NCBI GenBank assembly: GCA_963402885.1
Contig: OY727094.1
Coordinates: 10,914,501-10,978,500 of the forward strand
DNA: 64,000 bases
From: Antedon bifida
Taxonomy: Eukaryota > Echinodermata > Crinoidea > Comatulida > Antedonidae
Direction: 5' to 3'
Shown: piece by piece, positions 22,158 through 34,504 of the stretch
Layout: every line of letters begins with the position of its first letter
Position numbering within the stretch: position 1 is the first letter of the stretch
Position numbers and translations under genes: made by a program
Notes under the pieces: generated by a model
Databases searched by the model: none
What the model was told of the DNA's origin: nothing
The model's input: the letters and a program-made list of their open reading frames with translations, nothing else

Positions 22158-22474
22158 TACCATACGGTCGAAATAATGACAAAAAAGCGACCTGGAACTA
22201 TCAAATGTGTTGAGGTTGTAGTGCTACAATAAAATTTAGCAAATTATGAAAGAAAAGAAAACCTTGCTTGAGGTTCAAAAAGTCAGCCAATCAAATCATG
22301 TCTCTGTAGTCACGTGATTGTGCAGGTGGAAAAAATTCCTCAAGTACAGTAGAGGGAATAGTGTATAGTCACAATAGAAACATTGACAAAAGAAAGTATA
22401 AAACAAAAGGTGTTGTGTTTCGGATTACTAGAAAGTAACAATTCCATACACTATCAGTTGTTTTTTCAAGCGCT

Positions 22475-22845
22475 ATGGTTGATTTAGAGAAAGTGGTTTT
22501 AGCATACATTGAATATAAATTGACGGGGTTAATTGTTTTGGACTCACCTATCCTTCAGAGTACTATTCGTACTTGTAAAGAGTTAGAAAATAATTTTAAT
22601 TTGTTAGATTTGTGTAAAGATATTTCTTCAGAAGCGCTGTATTATGTATTAGAACAAATGATGACCTATAGAAAATAAACGTCGGCAGACTTGTGACAGG
22701 ACTTGTTGTATGTACATGTATTGCTGCACAATGTGACACTAAATTGCAGTTAGAAAATGTAAAAGATTTTTTAAGGAAGACTTTTCGTTATTTGAACTTC
22801 GAAATGATGATGAATTGGTTAGTATGTTTCTTTATTGTTCGTTAA
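22475..22845 (+). pseudogene. Bcl-2-like protein, frameshifted
   Basis: The reading frame from ATG 22475 begins with a BH4-like segment (EKVVLAYIEYKLTG), continues through an amphipathic BH3-like stretch (STIRTCKELENNFNLL) and ends at TAA 22676-22678. The other frame from 22675 continues with INVGRLVTGLVVCTC, resembling the BH1 N-x-G-R block, and reaches FEMMMNW. A possible GT donor follows this tryptophan, where Bcl-2 family genes often carry an intron in BH2; otherwise the frame stops at 22845. The order and spacing of BH4, BH3 and BH1 fit the family. The one-base shift in GAAAATAAAC may be a real lesion or an assembly error. No convincing C-terminal exon was found. Apoptosis regulation is inferred from the family only. 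Confidence 0.5.
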
Positions 22846-22849
22846 TATT

Positions 22850-25050
22850 AAGTCTTTTAAAAAATATTTTTATATTACTTATTTTATAAATTAAATAATG
22901 CGCGTGTTTCGTTTGCCAATTTTGTATTTGTTTTTTTTTTTCGTTCAGAATCTGTTTCTGTGTAAGAAGGGAAACTTTTTTTCAGAGCAGTAGCATTCTT
23001 ACTGACTGGTAGGGTGTTCAACCTTGTTTTTCGTTGAATGTCTTCAGATGTTTCTTCTGTTCTTCAAAACAAATATTAGACAATTATTGTGAACATCATT
23101 TTGTATTGATCTCTCTAATTGATTATAGATGTGTTATCATTTATATAAAATGTATATTTCTCAACATTAGACTTTAACTTTATAATTTTTTTATAAATAC
23201 ATTTATAATTATTATGTCTTCTTATTTAAAGCGTCGTTACATATCGTGCGTCTCAAATTTGTAAGCAGTAGTCCTACGTATTGTGCAGCTCCGCGTGTGA
23301 AAGTTGTGTTTCTCTCTCTTTCTTAAAAAATTTAAAATTAAAAATGTTTGAAATAAAGAAATTGTATTTAAATGTATTATGTTTCGCAATTAATAAATCT
23401 ATGCTTTATTTGTGTTTATTTTTGTATAATGAAATATAACTTTAGATTATAGACTTAGGCCTACTGTTTAAAATAAAAAGAAGTAAACACAATATTTCTA
23501 ATCAAAATCATTTATTATCGACTGGTGTTTGCATTTACGTTTAACGAAGTTTCAAAAATGTGTTTTTCTTTTTGTATAATTACATTCAGAATAGGCCGAC
23601 AGTATACAGTCGTTAAATAACACACAAAGATCAAATTTCATTTTCGTTATTGTTAAAAACAAAATTTATTTCAATACACAATCTATTGCAATACATTTTA
23701 CAAAACATAATAATAATTTAATAGAAAGGAAATAAAAAATAAATTCAAATAAATTAAAATTGGAAAACTACCGTACCTTTACAATTTACACTGCCATAAA
23801 ATTAATTCAAAACATAAATAATTTATTTCATTACATAAATCTATTGCAATATACTTTACAAAACATCATAATAATAATTTAACGGAAAAGAAAACAAATT
23901 AAATTGAGATTGATTACATGCATCGTCTCCGTTTACTGGGCACATTCAAAATCGAAAAAGAAATATTTTCAACAGATTTCTTATCTACATCGTTAGTTTG
24001 GTTAGCTTTCTTGTCGAATACTGTTATCATGTAGCAAAGATGACCTGATTAAACTTTTAGATTACATACTCTACATGTATATTCATTACATGTATGTTTC
24101 TCTTATAAACCAATTGCACTGGTTATACTTTGGTTTTTTTGTCGCAAACTGTTTTTTGTTGTTGCTATTATTTGAAAATGTATGATTATCGAAACATTTT
24201 TTATTTTATATGAACGACAACTGTCGTTACAAGAAATTGTTTAACTATAATTTAATAACGCATCCTGAAAACGCTTAAGCTGGGTTATCCCACAAAGACC
24301 TGTATCTACCCCAGACCTCAATAAAAGACTTTCAGCCGCTACTTTTTGTAAATAATAACACCATCTCTCGTTTTGTTAACTTCCAATATAGAAAGACAAT
24401 AGCTCTCGGGCAGCAAATGTGTTCATCGTTTTCATTTTGAATTCTAATAATTCACCTAGACCCTTTCTTGGTTTTATCTATACCTTTTTTTTTAATTGAC
24501 TACTACCTCCTCCAAACGGCATGGCTATATGTTGAATGTTAAACTACCCCACTAAGATATTCATGTGCGATTGAAGGACTTTGGTTAACTCAGCTAAAAA
24601 TGAATTCTGCCGTTAGATTTTCTCGGAATATCTAATCCGTTTGCCATAATTACTATCCTAACTCTATCATGTGTCATAATGTATTTAGTACATGTTCAAA
24701 CATTCTATTAAATAAAGGTAAAGTATATATAACGAGAAATTGCTCTAACCTTACTAAACTAACTAAATGGTCACTAGAAAATAAATTAGATTTTTAATAA
24801 ACTTATTTCTTAGCCTCCTTATACTACATGAATCTTTAACATTTACGTTATGTATGTTACGCTCATCCTCTTCCTACTCGTCTGATTCAATGCGACCAGG
24901 CTAAAACACAAGAAAAAATTAATAATAATTTACCCATTTATAATACATTTAGTTTTGAAAAAAAAACACATACTGTATAAGAAAAGAAGAAAAAAACGTA
25001 CCATTTGTTTACGGTAGTTTCCAGCTCCATGTTGTACTAACTTCGTACAA
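22850..25050. other. Intergenic region without recognised genes
   Basis: AT-rich sequence with the direct repeat at 23.66-23.89 kb. A missing 3' exon of the Bcl-2-like gene could lie here but none could be supported; TTTTTTCAG at about 22986 is a candidate acceptor but joins out of frame. Confidence 0.4.
23663..23890. repeat. Direct repeat, two copies about 157 bp apart
   Basis: About 65 bp beginning AATTTATTTCAATAC at 23663 recurs at 23820 (AATTTATTTCATTAC) with CTATTGCAATA and TTTACAAAACAT shared. It lies between the Bcl-2-like sequence and the PC4-like domain. Confidence 0.5.
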
Positions 25051-25055
25051 TGTAA

Positions 25056-25319
25056 TTACTGCAACTGTTTTACTCTCTTGTTTTTCGTGTAGCCTTTGTT
25101 TGTCGGTTGTGTTTCTAGCTTTCCATTGTCATTCATGTCTATACCAGATCCACAATTGTCAACTCCATTCAGTTCTTTAATCATTTCATCAACCATGTCC
25201 TTTTGTTCCGTTAGATCTCTCCACTTCATCAATGTTAAATTAATACCTTTCTTGCCTGGTTTAAATTTACCATCTGATTCTGATTGATAGTATTCTCGGA
25301 TATTATATTGTTTGAAGTT
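25056..25319 (-). CDS. PC4/SUB1-like transcriptional coactivator domain (partial)
   Basis: The minus strand encodes YNIREYYQSESDGKFKPG, then KKGINLTLMKWRDL, then an acidic helix (MVDEMIKEL) and a polar tail ending at TAA 25058-25056. The I-R-E-Y-Y block, the K-P-G-K-K-G-I turn and the spaced W-x-x-L match the single-stranded-DNA-binding PC4/p15 domain. There is no start codon or clear acceptor at the 5' side: an in-frame stop lies near 25343, and the 3' end of a Penelope-like element lies immediately upstream. It is therefore a detached exon, a truncated gene or transposon-carried cargo. Confidence 0.6.
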   Translation of the reverse strand, partial: NFKQYNIREYYQSESDGKFKPGKKGINLTLMKWRDLTEQKDMVDEMIKELNGVDNCGSGIDMNDNGKLETQPTNKGYTKNKRVKQLQ

Positions 25320-26102
25320 TTGTATGGCGAAATCAAATGTTTATATAAATTTTGCTCTACACCACGTATGTTAGTTCTGAAAAGAACTGTTGAGTTTCTC
25401 GACGTTTCGATCAATATGCTCTGATCGTCCTCAGGAGTGAGAATGCAGAAAGTCCAGGAAACTTCGAATATAAATGGAAAAGGGTGGGACTGGTGTAAAA
25501 GCAGAAACATAGCAAGTTTACACAGTGGGAGGGATTGAAACTAGCTATAAAAGAGCATTGTTTCTCATGAACAATAGTGAACGGAACCTAGCTGTAGAAG
25601 AGCATGGTTTCTGATAAGTAAGTGTGAAAAAGTGAGACAAGCTAAAAACAATAGAATTATATTGAAGCTAGGTGTAGACTGGCCAAACAAGACCATGTGT
25701 CTAGACAGGATTGTGAAATGTAAACTGGCCAGAAACTCATAGTATGGTTTACTGTCGATGAAGGTTCTTGTTGAATAAAGATAATAACCAAATGTCGCTA
25801 ATAACAAATCCAATATCTTGATGAACAGTGTTGTGTTTGTAGATTTCTGGTTCGTCTGGAATGCCAAGATGGAACGATAGCAATTAGTTCAGCATCTTTC
25901 CAATTAACTCGGTGTTGTTGTTTGTGGGAATGCATAACTATCTATGATTTCTTTCTCTCCTCTTCTGGCTAACGTTGATGTTCTTTGAGCCTGGTTTGCA
26001 GGTCACGTCCAGTTTCACCAATGTATACCTTTCCAAATTCACATTGGATAAAGTATGCAATTTCTACTTTGTATATAATTTCCGTCCCAGGTAGTACAAC
26101 CA
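25240..26102 (-). mobile_element. Penelope-like retroelement fragment (GIY-YIG endonuclease and 3' region)
   Basis: The minus strand at about 26100-25960 reads IQCEFGKVYIGETGRDLQTR followed by LKEHQR, the GIY-YIG signature typical of Penelope-like elements. After an in-frame stop the homology resumes as HRVNWKDAELIAIV and, in another frame, HQDIGFVISDIW. The reverse transcriptase is missing. A hammerhead-like core lies in the 3' region at 25404-25434. The upstream end abuts the tail of the LINE at 26103, so one element inserted into or beside the other. Confidence 0.72.
25404..25434 (-). ncRNA. Hammerhead-ribozyme-like core in Penelope-like 3' region
   Basis: The minus strand contains CTGAGGA, then a 5-bp stem (GATCA/TGATC) after one extra C, then GAAAC. 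This approximates the hammerhead core CUGANGA-stem II-GAAA known in Penelope-like elements. Helices I and III were not verified, and the extra base makes activity uncertain. Confidence 0.35.
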
Positions 26103-28850
26103 ATTTTATTTTATTTCTTTATTCGAATTCATAAAATCACAACATAAAAAAAAAAAAAATACAAAGAATGAATTCAGGGTAACACAAAAAAGTAACCAAA
26201 GGTCAAACTTATTTCCATTGTGGCCCTTAAGGATAACAAACACCAAGAATAAACATTTACAATATAAACAGAACACATGTAGTAACAATAAAAATATAAA
26301 TTATAATCTTTCTAGCATAACCTCTTTGAGATGTTTCCTGATATTTCTTTTGAATTGATTTATGTTTTCTGAACACTGTATCAATTTTGGCAGGTGATTC
26401 CATGACGTTATTGCCGTGTTAACAAAGGTTGATTGGGAGTGGTTACCTATTATATGGTCTATAAATTGATTGAGTTGCAAATCTAGTATTGTACTGGTGA
26501 ATTACATTTGCTCTACTAATACCATCATTCATAAACGTAGGGCTTAATCCATTAATAATACGATACATGTGACAAAGTTTTATCTGTTTAACTCTTAAAT
26601 CCACTGGGAGCCAATTCAGTTTGTTTAATTCATTAGCCCCAATGTGATCCCTTGGTTCTAGACCAAGAATACATCTGACTGTCTTATTTTGTGCAGTTTG
26701 CAATTTAACTTTTAAAGTTTTTTTTTAATCCAGAGTACCACACGCTACAAGCATAATCATAAAGGCATAACACCAAACTATTTGCTAGTAACTTAAGATC
26801 TCTGAAAGTTAAGTACTTTCTATTTCTATATAAAAATTTTACCCTTGAGTTTACTTTCTTTATAACCGATTTACCTATATAATCTCCGGTTAGATTGTTA
26901 TCTAGTTCAAGTCCTAGATAACTTACTGTCGGTTTGTTTGTGATTATATGATCATTACAAGTAACTTTCAATTCTTGTTGATTTCTGAGTTTACGTTTAG
27001 ATCCAAATAGAATTGAATACGTTTTTCCTAGATGCAATGACAATCTATTATCTAATAACCAAGAATTAATAGATTTTAATTCTTTTGACAATACATTTTG
27101 AATATTTGCGACACTTTTATCAGATACAACTATTGCAGAATCATCGGCATAAAGAAGCAGTTTACTACTCAATGCAGATTCCATATCATTCACATACATT
27201 AAGAACAACAGTGGGCCCAATATTGACCCCTGAGGGACCCTACAAGTTATTTTTTTCCACGAAGAAAGAGTACCACAATTATCAACTACCTGCCATCTAT
27301 CTGTTAAATATGATTTAAACCAAACTATTGCTGTTTGGGACAATCCTAATGCTCTCATTTTGCCTAGTAAAATCTGATGGTCTACAGTATCGAAAGCCTT
27401 TTGTAGGTCTAAGACTATAATACCTGTTAAATTACCTTTATCCCAATTCTTTTTAATATGGTCAGTTAGGTGAATTAAACAAAGATCTGTAGAAAAATTT
27501 GCTCGGAACCCACATTGGAAATCATAGATGAGTGATTTAGAATTAAGGTATTCCATCAATTGGTCATGTACTAGTCTTTCAACAACTTTAGAAAAAGCCG
27601 AGAGTATAGACACCGGACGATAGTTACCAACCACCGTTTTGCTACCCTTTTTGTGAATTGGGATGACTCTCGCTAATTTCCATTCTTTGGGTACAATACC
27701 TGATGTGAAGGATAACTTAATAATATGTGTTAATGGTTTTGCGATTGCAGAAGCCCCATCTTTGAAGAATTTGGCTGGTAAATTATCTATTCCGGTAGCT
27801 TTACTCGTCGATAATTGTGTCAAAGCTTTAAGAACATTATCTTCAGATAATTCTATGAAAGAAAAATCATTAGGAAATACACCTTTGCTACTGTAAAAGA
27901 CATTTACATGTTCCAAGTTATAAGTATTACTAGGAGGGTCAAGTTTGTTTACTAGCTCTCCAGCAACGTTGGTGAAGTACGAATTAAACTCTTCAGCAAC
28001 TTCTTTCTTATCATGAATATATTCATTGTTGATCTCAAGACTAACCTGTTTCTTGTCATTATTTTTTTTATTTAGAGGTTCCTAAACCTTTAAGAACTTT
28101 CCATAGTTGTTTTGGTTTGTATTTATTTTCTTGAAGTTGTTCCGAATAAAAATTTACTTTAGCTTTTTTAATTTTGTAATTTACTCTATTTCGGAGTTTT
28201 CTAAAACTCTTGAGATGCATCACATCCTTTGTACTACGATATCTAATTAACATTTTGTCTCTTTGCCTAATAAGATCTCTTAATTCGGAGTCAAACCATG
28301 GTTGATCTTTTACTTTAACCCTAACTTTTTTTTTAGGAGCAATTGAATCAATTATACGCAGAAACTTATCTTTAAATGTATCCCATGAAGATTGAACACA
28401 AGTTAAACTAATACAATCTGACCAGTCTATACTATCAAGCATATGAGTCAGTGAATCAGAACTGTAATTTTTCATTGATCTAACATCAATTGTTCTGTGT
28501 ATGCCAGAAATGATATTAGTCCGTTTTCGTCTACAAAACGTTAAAAAGTGATCACTTAGTCCAATAGGAATTACTCCACTGGCCTTAATTTTTAAAGGAT
28601 CACTGGCAAAGATCAAATCTATTGCTGAGCTATTGTTATCATTGATCCTAGTTGGTTCAGTGATAAGTTGTTCAAGACCGAAAATATTACAGAAGTTAGT
28701 CACTGACTCATAGTTGTTACGATTACAATTTAAAACATTTACATTAAAGTCTCCAAGAATAATACTTTCTTTAGCATTGAAGTTTCCAACAGTCATAAGC
28801 AGGTTTTCTAAACAGTTAAAAAATGTATTTTTGTCATATAAATATAATTG
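26103..28850 (-). mobile_element. 5'-truncated non-LTR retrotransposon (LINE) with endonuclease and reverse transcriptase
   Basis: In transcript order, 28850-28068 carries the C-terminal half of an exonuclease-endonuclease-phosphatase domain (SIILGDFNVN, SDHFLTF). Next, 28075-26705 carries reverse transcriptase blocks: RVIPIHKKGSK, NYRPVSIL, FDTVDHQILL, VPQGSILGPLLF, and the catalytic LLYADDSA. Then 26703-26300 carries the C-terminal thumb and tail region (LNWLPVDLR). Single-base frameshifts in A-rich runs separate these blocks near 28068, 26704 and 26443. The 3' end is marked by AATAAAGAAATAAAAT at about 26105-26120. The architecture resembles the CR1/Jockey group. The copy is dead but fairly recent. 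Confidence 0.85.
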
Positions 28851-29861
28851 TCATGCATTACTACATAGCATGCAGCGAGGAATTGTTCTGTAGGCTACAG
28901 TAGGTATATAATAGTCAGAAAATTGTTTCAAAAACTGTGTTCTAAGATTATGGTATGTAAATTTATACCAGAGAGGAATTCTTGTTGAAAACGACTCTTT
29001 CACACTTAAATATTATAACGTTGTAAATGTAATCAATTTCCAAATGCTTCCCATCATTAATGGGCTGGCAATTTGCATCAGTAAAGCCAAAAAGGTAGTC
29101 AGAGCTGGTTTGGAAGGGCAGATAATTTGACTTCAGAATAATTTAGTTTAGGGTCCATGGATGATTTACGTAGCCAGGTAACGATGTGCGTGAATAATCG
29201 GTGGTTGCATTTTCAGTATTTGCATAATTTGTATGTATTACATATTTTACATAAGGCTTGGTTCCTGGATGCAACACAATAATGTACGCACCCGTATTGA
29301 CCTAACAATGGGTCATCCCTACTGTGATTTGTCAACTCACTTGCGTTACGCCTACGTCGTCGCATTACGTCCACGAGGGATCCGAGCTTTATATAAGAGA
29401 ATATGACAAAAAAGTATAAGACCATGAAAAACTCTAAAATGAAAATGGGGAAATAGTACAGTATACAAGCGTTAAGAATAAATGTAAAATAAAAAATATA
29501 ACCAAAATGAAAAAGTAGAATAAAAGATAAGATCATGATAGAAGAGTATACAAGCTAACTAAAAGCATGGAGATAAAAATCAAGAATAGAAGATATGTTG
29601 TACCACAGTAGTTAGAACCACATACTTTATATATTCGGATTGAAAAAGACATGATTAGCCAAACTAATAAAACAGTATAAATATACAATATATATAAATA
29701 AACAGACGAAGACGCAACGTGAACATTGTAATGCACTACAAGCTGTTTTATGAGGATTACTCCAATATCTGACATAATCAGTGCATATAGTGGCAAACTA
29801 ATCAATTTAGGTATCTTGTACGTCAAGTGAAATAATGTGAAATGTGAAAGACGCATTCAAA
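28851..29861. other. Sequence between LINE 5' end and gene C remnant
   Basis: No coding similarity is recognised. Transmembrane and tail exons of gene C would be expected on the minus strand here but are absent, so gene C lost its 3' half or was separated from it by rearrangement. Confidence 0.4.
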
Positions 29862-31873
29862 ATGATCTCCATTCTTAATTTCTTCTCCATTTTTCCCTAT
29901 CAATACCGGCGATGATGGCTTAGGATAGCCTTTTGCAGTACATGTTGCAAAATCATCTTCGGATGTAAACGTAACAGCAATATCTTTAAAAAAAATGCTA
30001 TTGATCGCATCGATAGCATAATATACCATTAGGTATGTTACAGCTAAATGTCACTGATTGACCTTTGTAGATAGTGCTTGATGAAGCATTAAGAACTGGT
30101 TTATCTAAGTCTGACAATTTTCATAAAATGCACGAATACACTCTCAGGAAAGCGAACAAAATCCGATTTCAATTTTCTACCTACTTAATAATTTGAGAAT
30201 CTAAAGATTCTCCCCAGTCGGAAAACATGTAGTCCTTCAGTATTTCTCCTGTATTTTGTGGCAAAATCATAAATACTATTAACAATGTTAAATTATTAAT
30301 ATTTAATAGCATGATGTAATTGCATGTATGTTACTACTATGTAAAGCTTAAATACATAATACAATTTTATGTGAAATAAAAATAATAAAGATAACTGTAA
30401 ATAAATGTGTGTTTCTTGGAGTTAGTCCTATTATATTGGTTTTTTAAAGAGGCTTTTAAAGGTAACTTGACGGACATTAAAACGTGCTTTAATTCACGTT
30501 TGTTTATGTAATTGAGTAAAATGGGCTTAAGACCGATTTTTTATTGATTTTTATAACTCACAATATACAGTTAGATTAGCAGTATTTAATCTTTTAGTGG
30601 TTCCATTTCTTTTTGTATCTGGCATTGAAATATTCGTTGAGAGTCAGATCTGTTTGACTGTGACATCAGCAAGTCAGATGTCTCGTTTATAAATTCAAAA
30701 AGACCACTTTTTGTGTTGTTATCATTTACAAAGCCAGGTGTATTTATGATAACTCCTTTTTCATTTAGTTCATCCCATTGTATGCACCAGGTGTAGTAGA
30801 AGTCAGTTGTGAAAAGTCACAAGGTATCCTTACTTCAGCATCCCCTTCCGTGGCTTCCTGGTTTGAAGTTGTCACCAAATGACCCTGTGCTTCTGTAATC
30901 AGATGATGGAGTTTACAAAAAACATCCATCACATAATCTCCATACATCCAGTAGACCTTGAGTTTAGATAATGTTTTCTGTATGCATAATGCTAGATAGA
31001 AAATACTCACATTTAACTGTAGACAACATTTGAATACAATAGTGTAACTGTATGATGATCTGTATGAATTTGAAATGTGACATGTATGCCTATATTATAA
31101 TCAATGGGTAATTGAATTGAAAATCACACAAATTGTATTAACGTACTGTCAGACAACGTTATACCATTATTATATATTTTACAAGACGACTGCTAAATCA
31201 GGGGTTAAATTAAGTGGAGAACGACAAAAAAATAAAATAGGTGTTGATGCATTTAGATAAGACTGATATTATTCTGATGAGAATGGTCTTTTATGAAGAA
31301 TGTTTCGCTCTAAAACTATGAGTAGGCCTAATTTTAGACGATAAGCCAATTGCTGCAACTCACCCAAGAACATACTAAACCAAACATGTTTTGACTGAAT
31401 TGAGTATTTGAGAATTTATATTGTATAATTTTAAAATATATTTTTTAATTGGAAATTAGTACACTAATATAAGAAAAAATAAACTGAAAAAAAATCTTTA
31501 AATTGCATAAAGACTAACCTGTTTTATCCAGTAATACTACTAGTAAATATACAGCTACAAAAGACTGAAAAAATGCCAATATACTAAAACAAAAAACCTC
31601 AGCTTTGCTAAGATAGGACTGGGGCGAACTACCACTGTATTGTATAATCAAAAACAAAATCGAAACCCTTTTTTAATTTTGTGATCTCCTAAAAGTAGTA
31701 GGCCCTATAGGCTATAACTTAATAGTTGTAGCGTATGCAAAGCCACCAAAATCACTCGGTTGTTGTTTTTTTCTCGATATTCTCTCTATGTTCCTCTCAA
31801 AATATACAAAAATCATAAAGCTGGAAATTCTTAGGTTATGCCTACTACTAGCCGTTCTGTTTATTCCAAACAT
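29862..31873 (-). pseudogene. Gene C: truncated pseudogene of the Ig receptor family
   Basis: Remnants in transcript order: 31873-31835 (MFGINRTASSRHN, equal to exon 1, but its GT donor has become CT), 31564-31519 (signal core SFVAVYLLVVLLD, 12 nt shorter than in A/D), 30892-30562 (V-type Ig), 30110-30043 (start of Ig2, ends after VTFSCN) and 29983-29862 (start of Ig3). The V-type exon has two frameshifts, one near 30787 before the tryptophan and one near 30608 after the second cysteine. No transmembrane or tail exon was found downstream. Four independent lesions make it a pseudogene. Confidence 0.85.
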
Positions 31874-31879
31874 AGGGCA

Positions 31880-34500
31880 GAATATTTTCTAAATAAACCT
31901 ATTTTATACTGTGTTAAAAAATGATTTCCGATAATGGTCCAAAACACTGCTGACATTCGATTACCAAAGAATACAAGTTTGGATTACAGAGTCGATCAGG
32001 GACCTGTGTTCATAGTGTATACCAAGGAATTATGCAAACATTATTTAATTTATACAAACAAGTAAAATGCACCAAAGTGTATCCTTGTATCATGGATATC
32101 GATTATTCTTTTCTATCACTCCAGTAGTGGCACCAGCATTTCCCCGACGGTGACCGCGTGCCCCGATTGCTGAGGGAGGGGTTCAGGCAGTCTAGAACAT
32201 TCGGGTTACTCATAAAGAGTTTTATATAGTCAAACATCCTTATAATACACATAGTCGACGCGAAAAGAAAATAGGCTTAAGATACAAATAGTATGAATTG
32301 ATAGTATCTGTAGGCCTACGTTACATATTTACAAACGCTTGTGATACTGAAATGCACTTTCATTTTTTACATCCGCCAATGAGGTATATGTAGTCGATCG
32401 TGTGTGTTTTTCTATTTGTTTGTTAGCAGGATTACTCAAAAAACAATTAGATCTTTACCAAAATGAGAATACAAATAGATATGTGGTCAAGGAACACTCC
32501 ATTAAATGTTAGAGGCAATCCGGACCACGGTCCCAATTCTGGACCAGTTTTTAGTATTATCTGCAGACCTGCTAAAGTTAAAAGATAGGACAGAATTTTC
32601 AAAAGCTGGCGAGCAGTCTTAAGGTAACAAGTAAACTGAAATTGCATTTTCTCGAGAACAACTTGTCCAAAAAACTTTTTTTTTTGTACAAGAGGCAAGA
32701 GTTATAATTTGTAATTAGTAATTTTAAAACATAATTTGATTTAATTTACAGGTTTTTTTATACGGGTAGTTTAAAAAAAACCCCTATTTCTTTTCAAATT
32801 CACCCGTTTTTGGCATTGCTTTTCTATTGTTAGTCAACTGAAACTATTGGTAGTTGAAAGGCTGGTCACATAACCATTACATCAAATTCGCATATACATG
32901 ATTGTAGTGAAATTAGCCTAAATCACATTATAGTTTGCCGGAGAAATCTTATGTAGGAGAATGTTAGAGTAGGCGGAGGTAGAGTGGCTTTCTAGTTTTA
33001 AATATTGTTTTTCTGCGATCTCGCCTCTTTGGATAGAGCATTATTTATTAATTTTTCCCATCTCATAAACATATTAATATTCAACCATGAGAGTTCAACA
33101 CTGTTGCGTAGCACGGTTCGTCATGAACCAATTTTATAATTGAATAAAAGAAAAACGTGTCTTTTTAGTTCGACATTTATTAGGTTATCATAATTAAAAT
33201 AAGATTTAGAAAATGTTTGGAAAATCCGATAAAGCAATTGCAGCTTGAAAACAACATGGAGTACTGTACATTTTACTATACTTGCATTATTCGGTATAAG
33301 GTGTGTGTTTAGGAAACGTTTTTCCTCTCGAAAAATAATGTATTAGAATACTTTTGTCATCAGTCAAAAGTATTCTAATAAATTATTTTCCGTAAAATAG
33401 CTGTATTTTGTAAAGGAATAAATAAATGTTACTTTGATTCATTGATTGAACTCAAAGGCAATTAGCTTCTTAAAATCTAATTTGTTATTTAGTCAATATA
33501 TTTTTGAATTTCTGAAAATGAACAATATAGATATCGCATATAGATTCTAATAATAGGATCTAAATACTTCCATATTATTTTAATCAAGGGCGCCGACTCA
33601 TTTGAATGATGATCGTCATCGCATCATCATCATCAAACTAAAACAAATTCCGTACTAGAAATAAAAATAAAAGTTGATATTCATGAATTTCTCCTAAACT
33701 GAAATTTAATCAAACATACCATTTTTACTCATTAAAGACATTTCTATAAACAAACATCATTAAATACTATTCTAATTATAGTAAATTAATAGCACAACAC
33801 TGCGCTTACTGTAGGCAAGATAAATGAAAAAATATATATTCATAAAATGCGTATACCTCATGTATCATACAAGATACGGTACATTTAAAGCAATTGTAGC
33901 AAGTACTTTACGGTATAAAGTGATAATCAATATACTAGACAACTTGCCATGACCATACCTCATATCAATTGACGAAAGCTCCATCCATCCATTAAGTAAG
34001 ATTTAAATTATTGTTATGACAAACACCGTATGCAAAATGAAATAAATTTGTTCAAGCATGCAACTTCTACTGTGCATTATACTTTACATAATCCGTCCCA
34101 GTGGTGAAAGTACAGACACTTATCATACACTCTTCGGACCACATAACATGCAGTGTGGCACAGTAGATATACTGTCAGCAAATTGAAAAAAAATACATCC
34201 TAGCTAAAAACAAATCAATTTCTCACAAATATTATATATTTTTAAATGTATATAAATTCATGCTTCCCATGATATTTAAAATAAAATACTACTTAAACTA
34301 CAGCATTATTAGAGATTTGTTATAAATGCATTTATGTATATTTAAAACAAGTAAACATTAATATTACTGTATTTAACCAAACTTAAATATTGTGCCACAG
34401 CACATACACAATCAGGATGGTGTGCAGATAGCAGATTATAGCTATGAGAACCAGGTGGGATCACTTCTCTGCTTTTAAAATATTCATTTTTTGTTGTTCA
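31880..34500. other. Intergenic region between gene C and gene E
   Basis: Contains the long hairpin at 33.33-33.39 kb. No gene was recognised. The 3' untranslated region of gene E should lie at the right-hand end, but no clear polyadenylation signal was identified. Confidence 0.4.
33329..33392. repeat. Long near-perfect hairpin
   Basis: The 28-base arm at 33329-33356 (ending TATTAGAATACTTTTG) is followed by the 8-base loop TCATCAGT and a nearly exact reverse complement at 33365-33392. It could be a small MITE, an extrusion-prone palindrome or a hairpin RNA; nothing in the sequence decides. Confidence 0.6.
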
Positions 34501-34504
34501 AATT

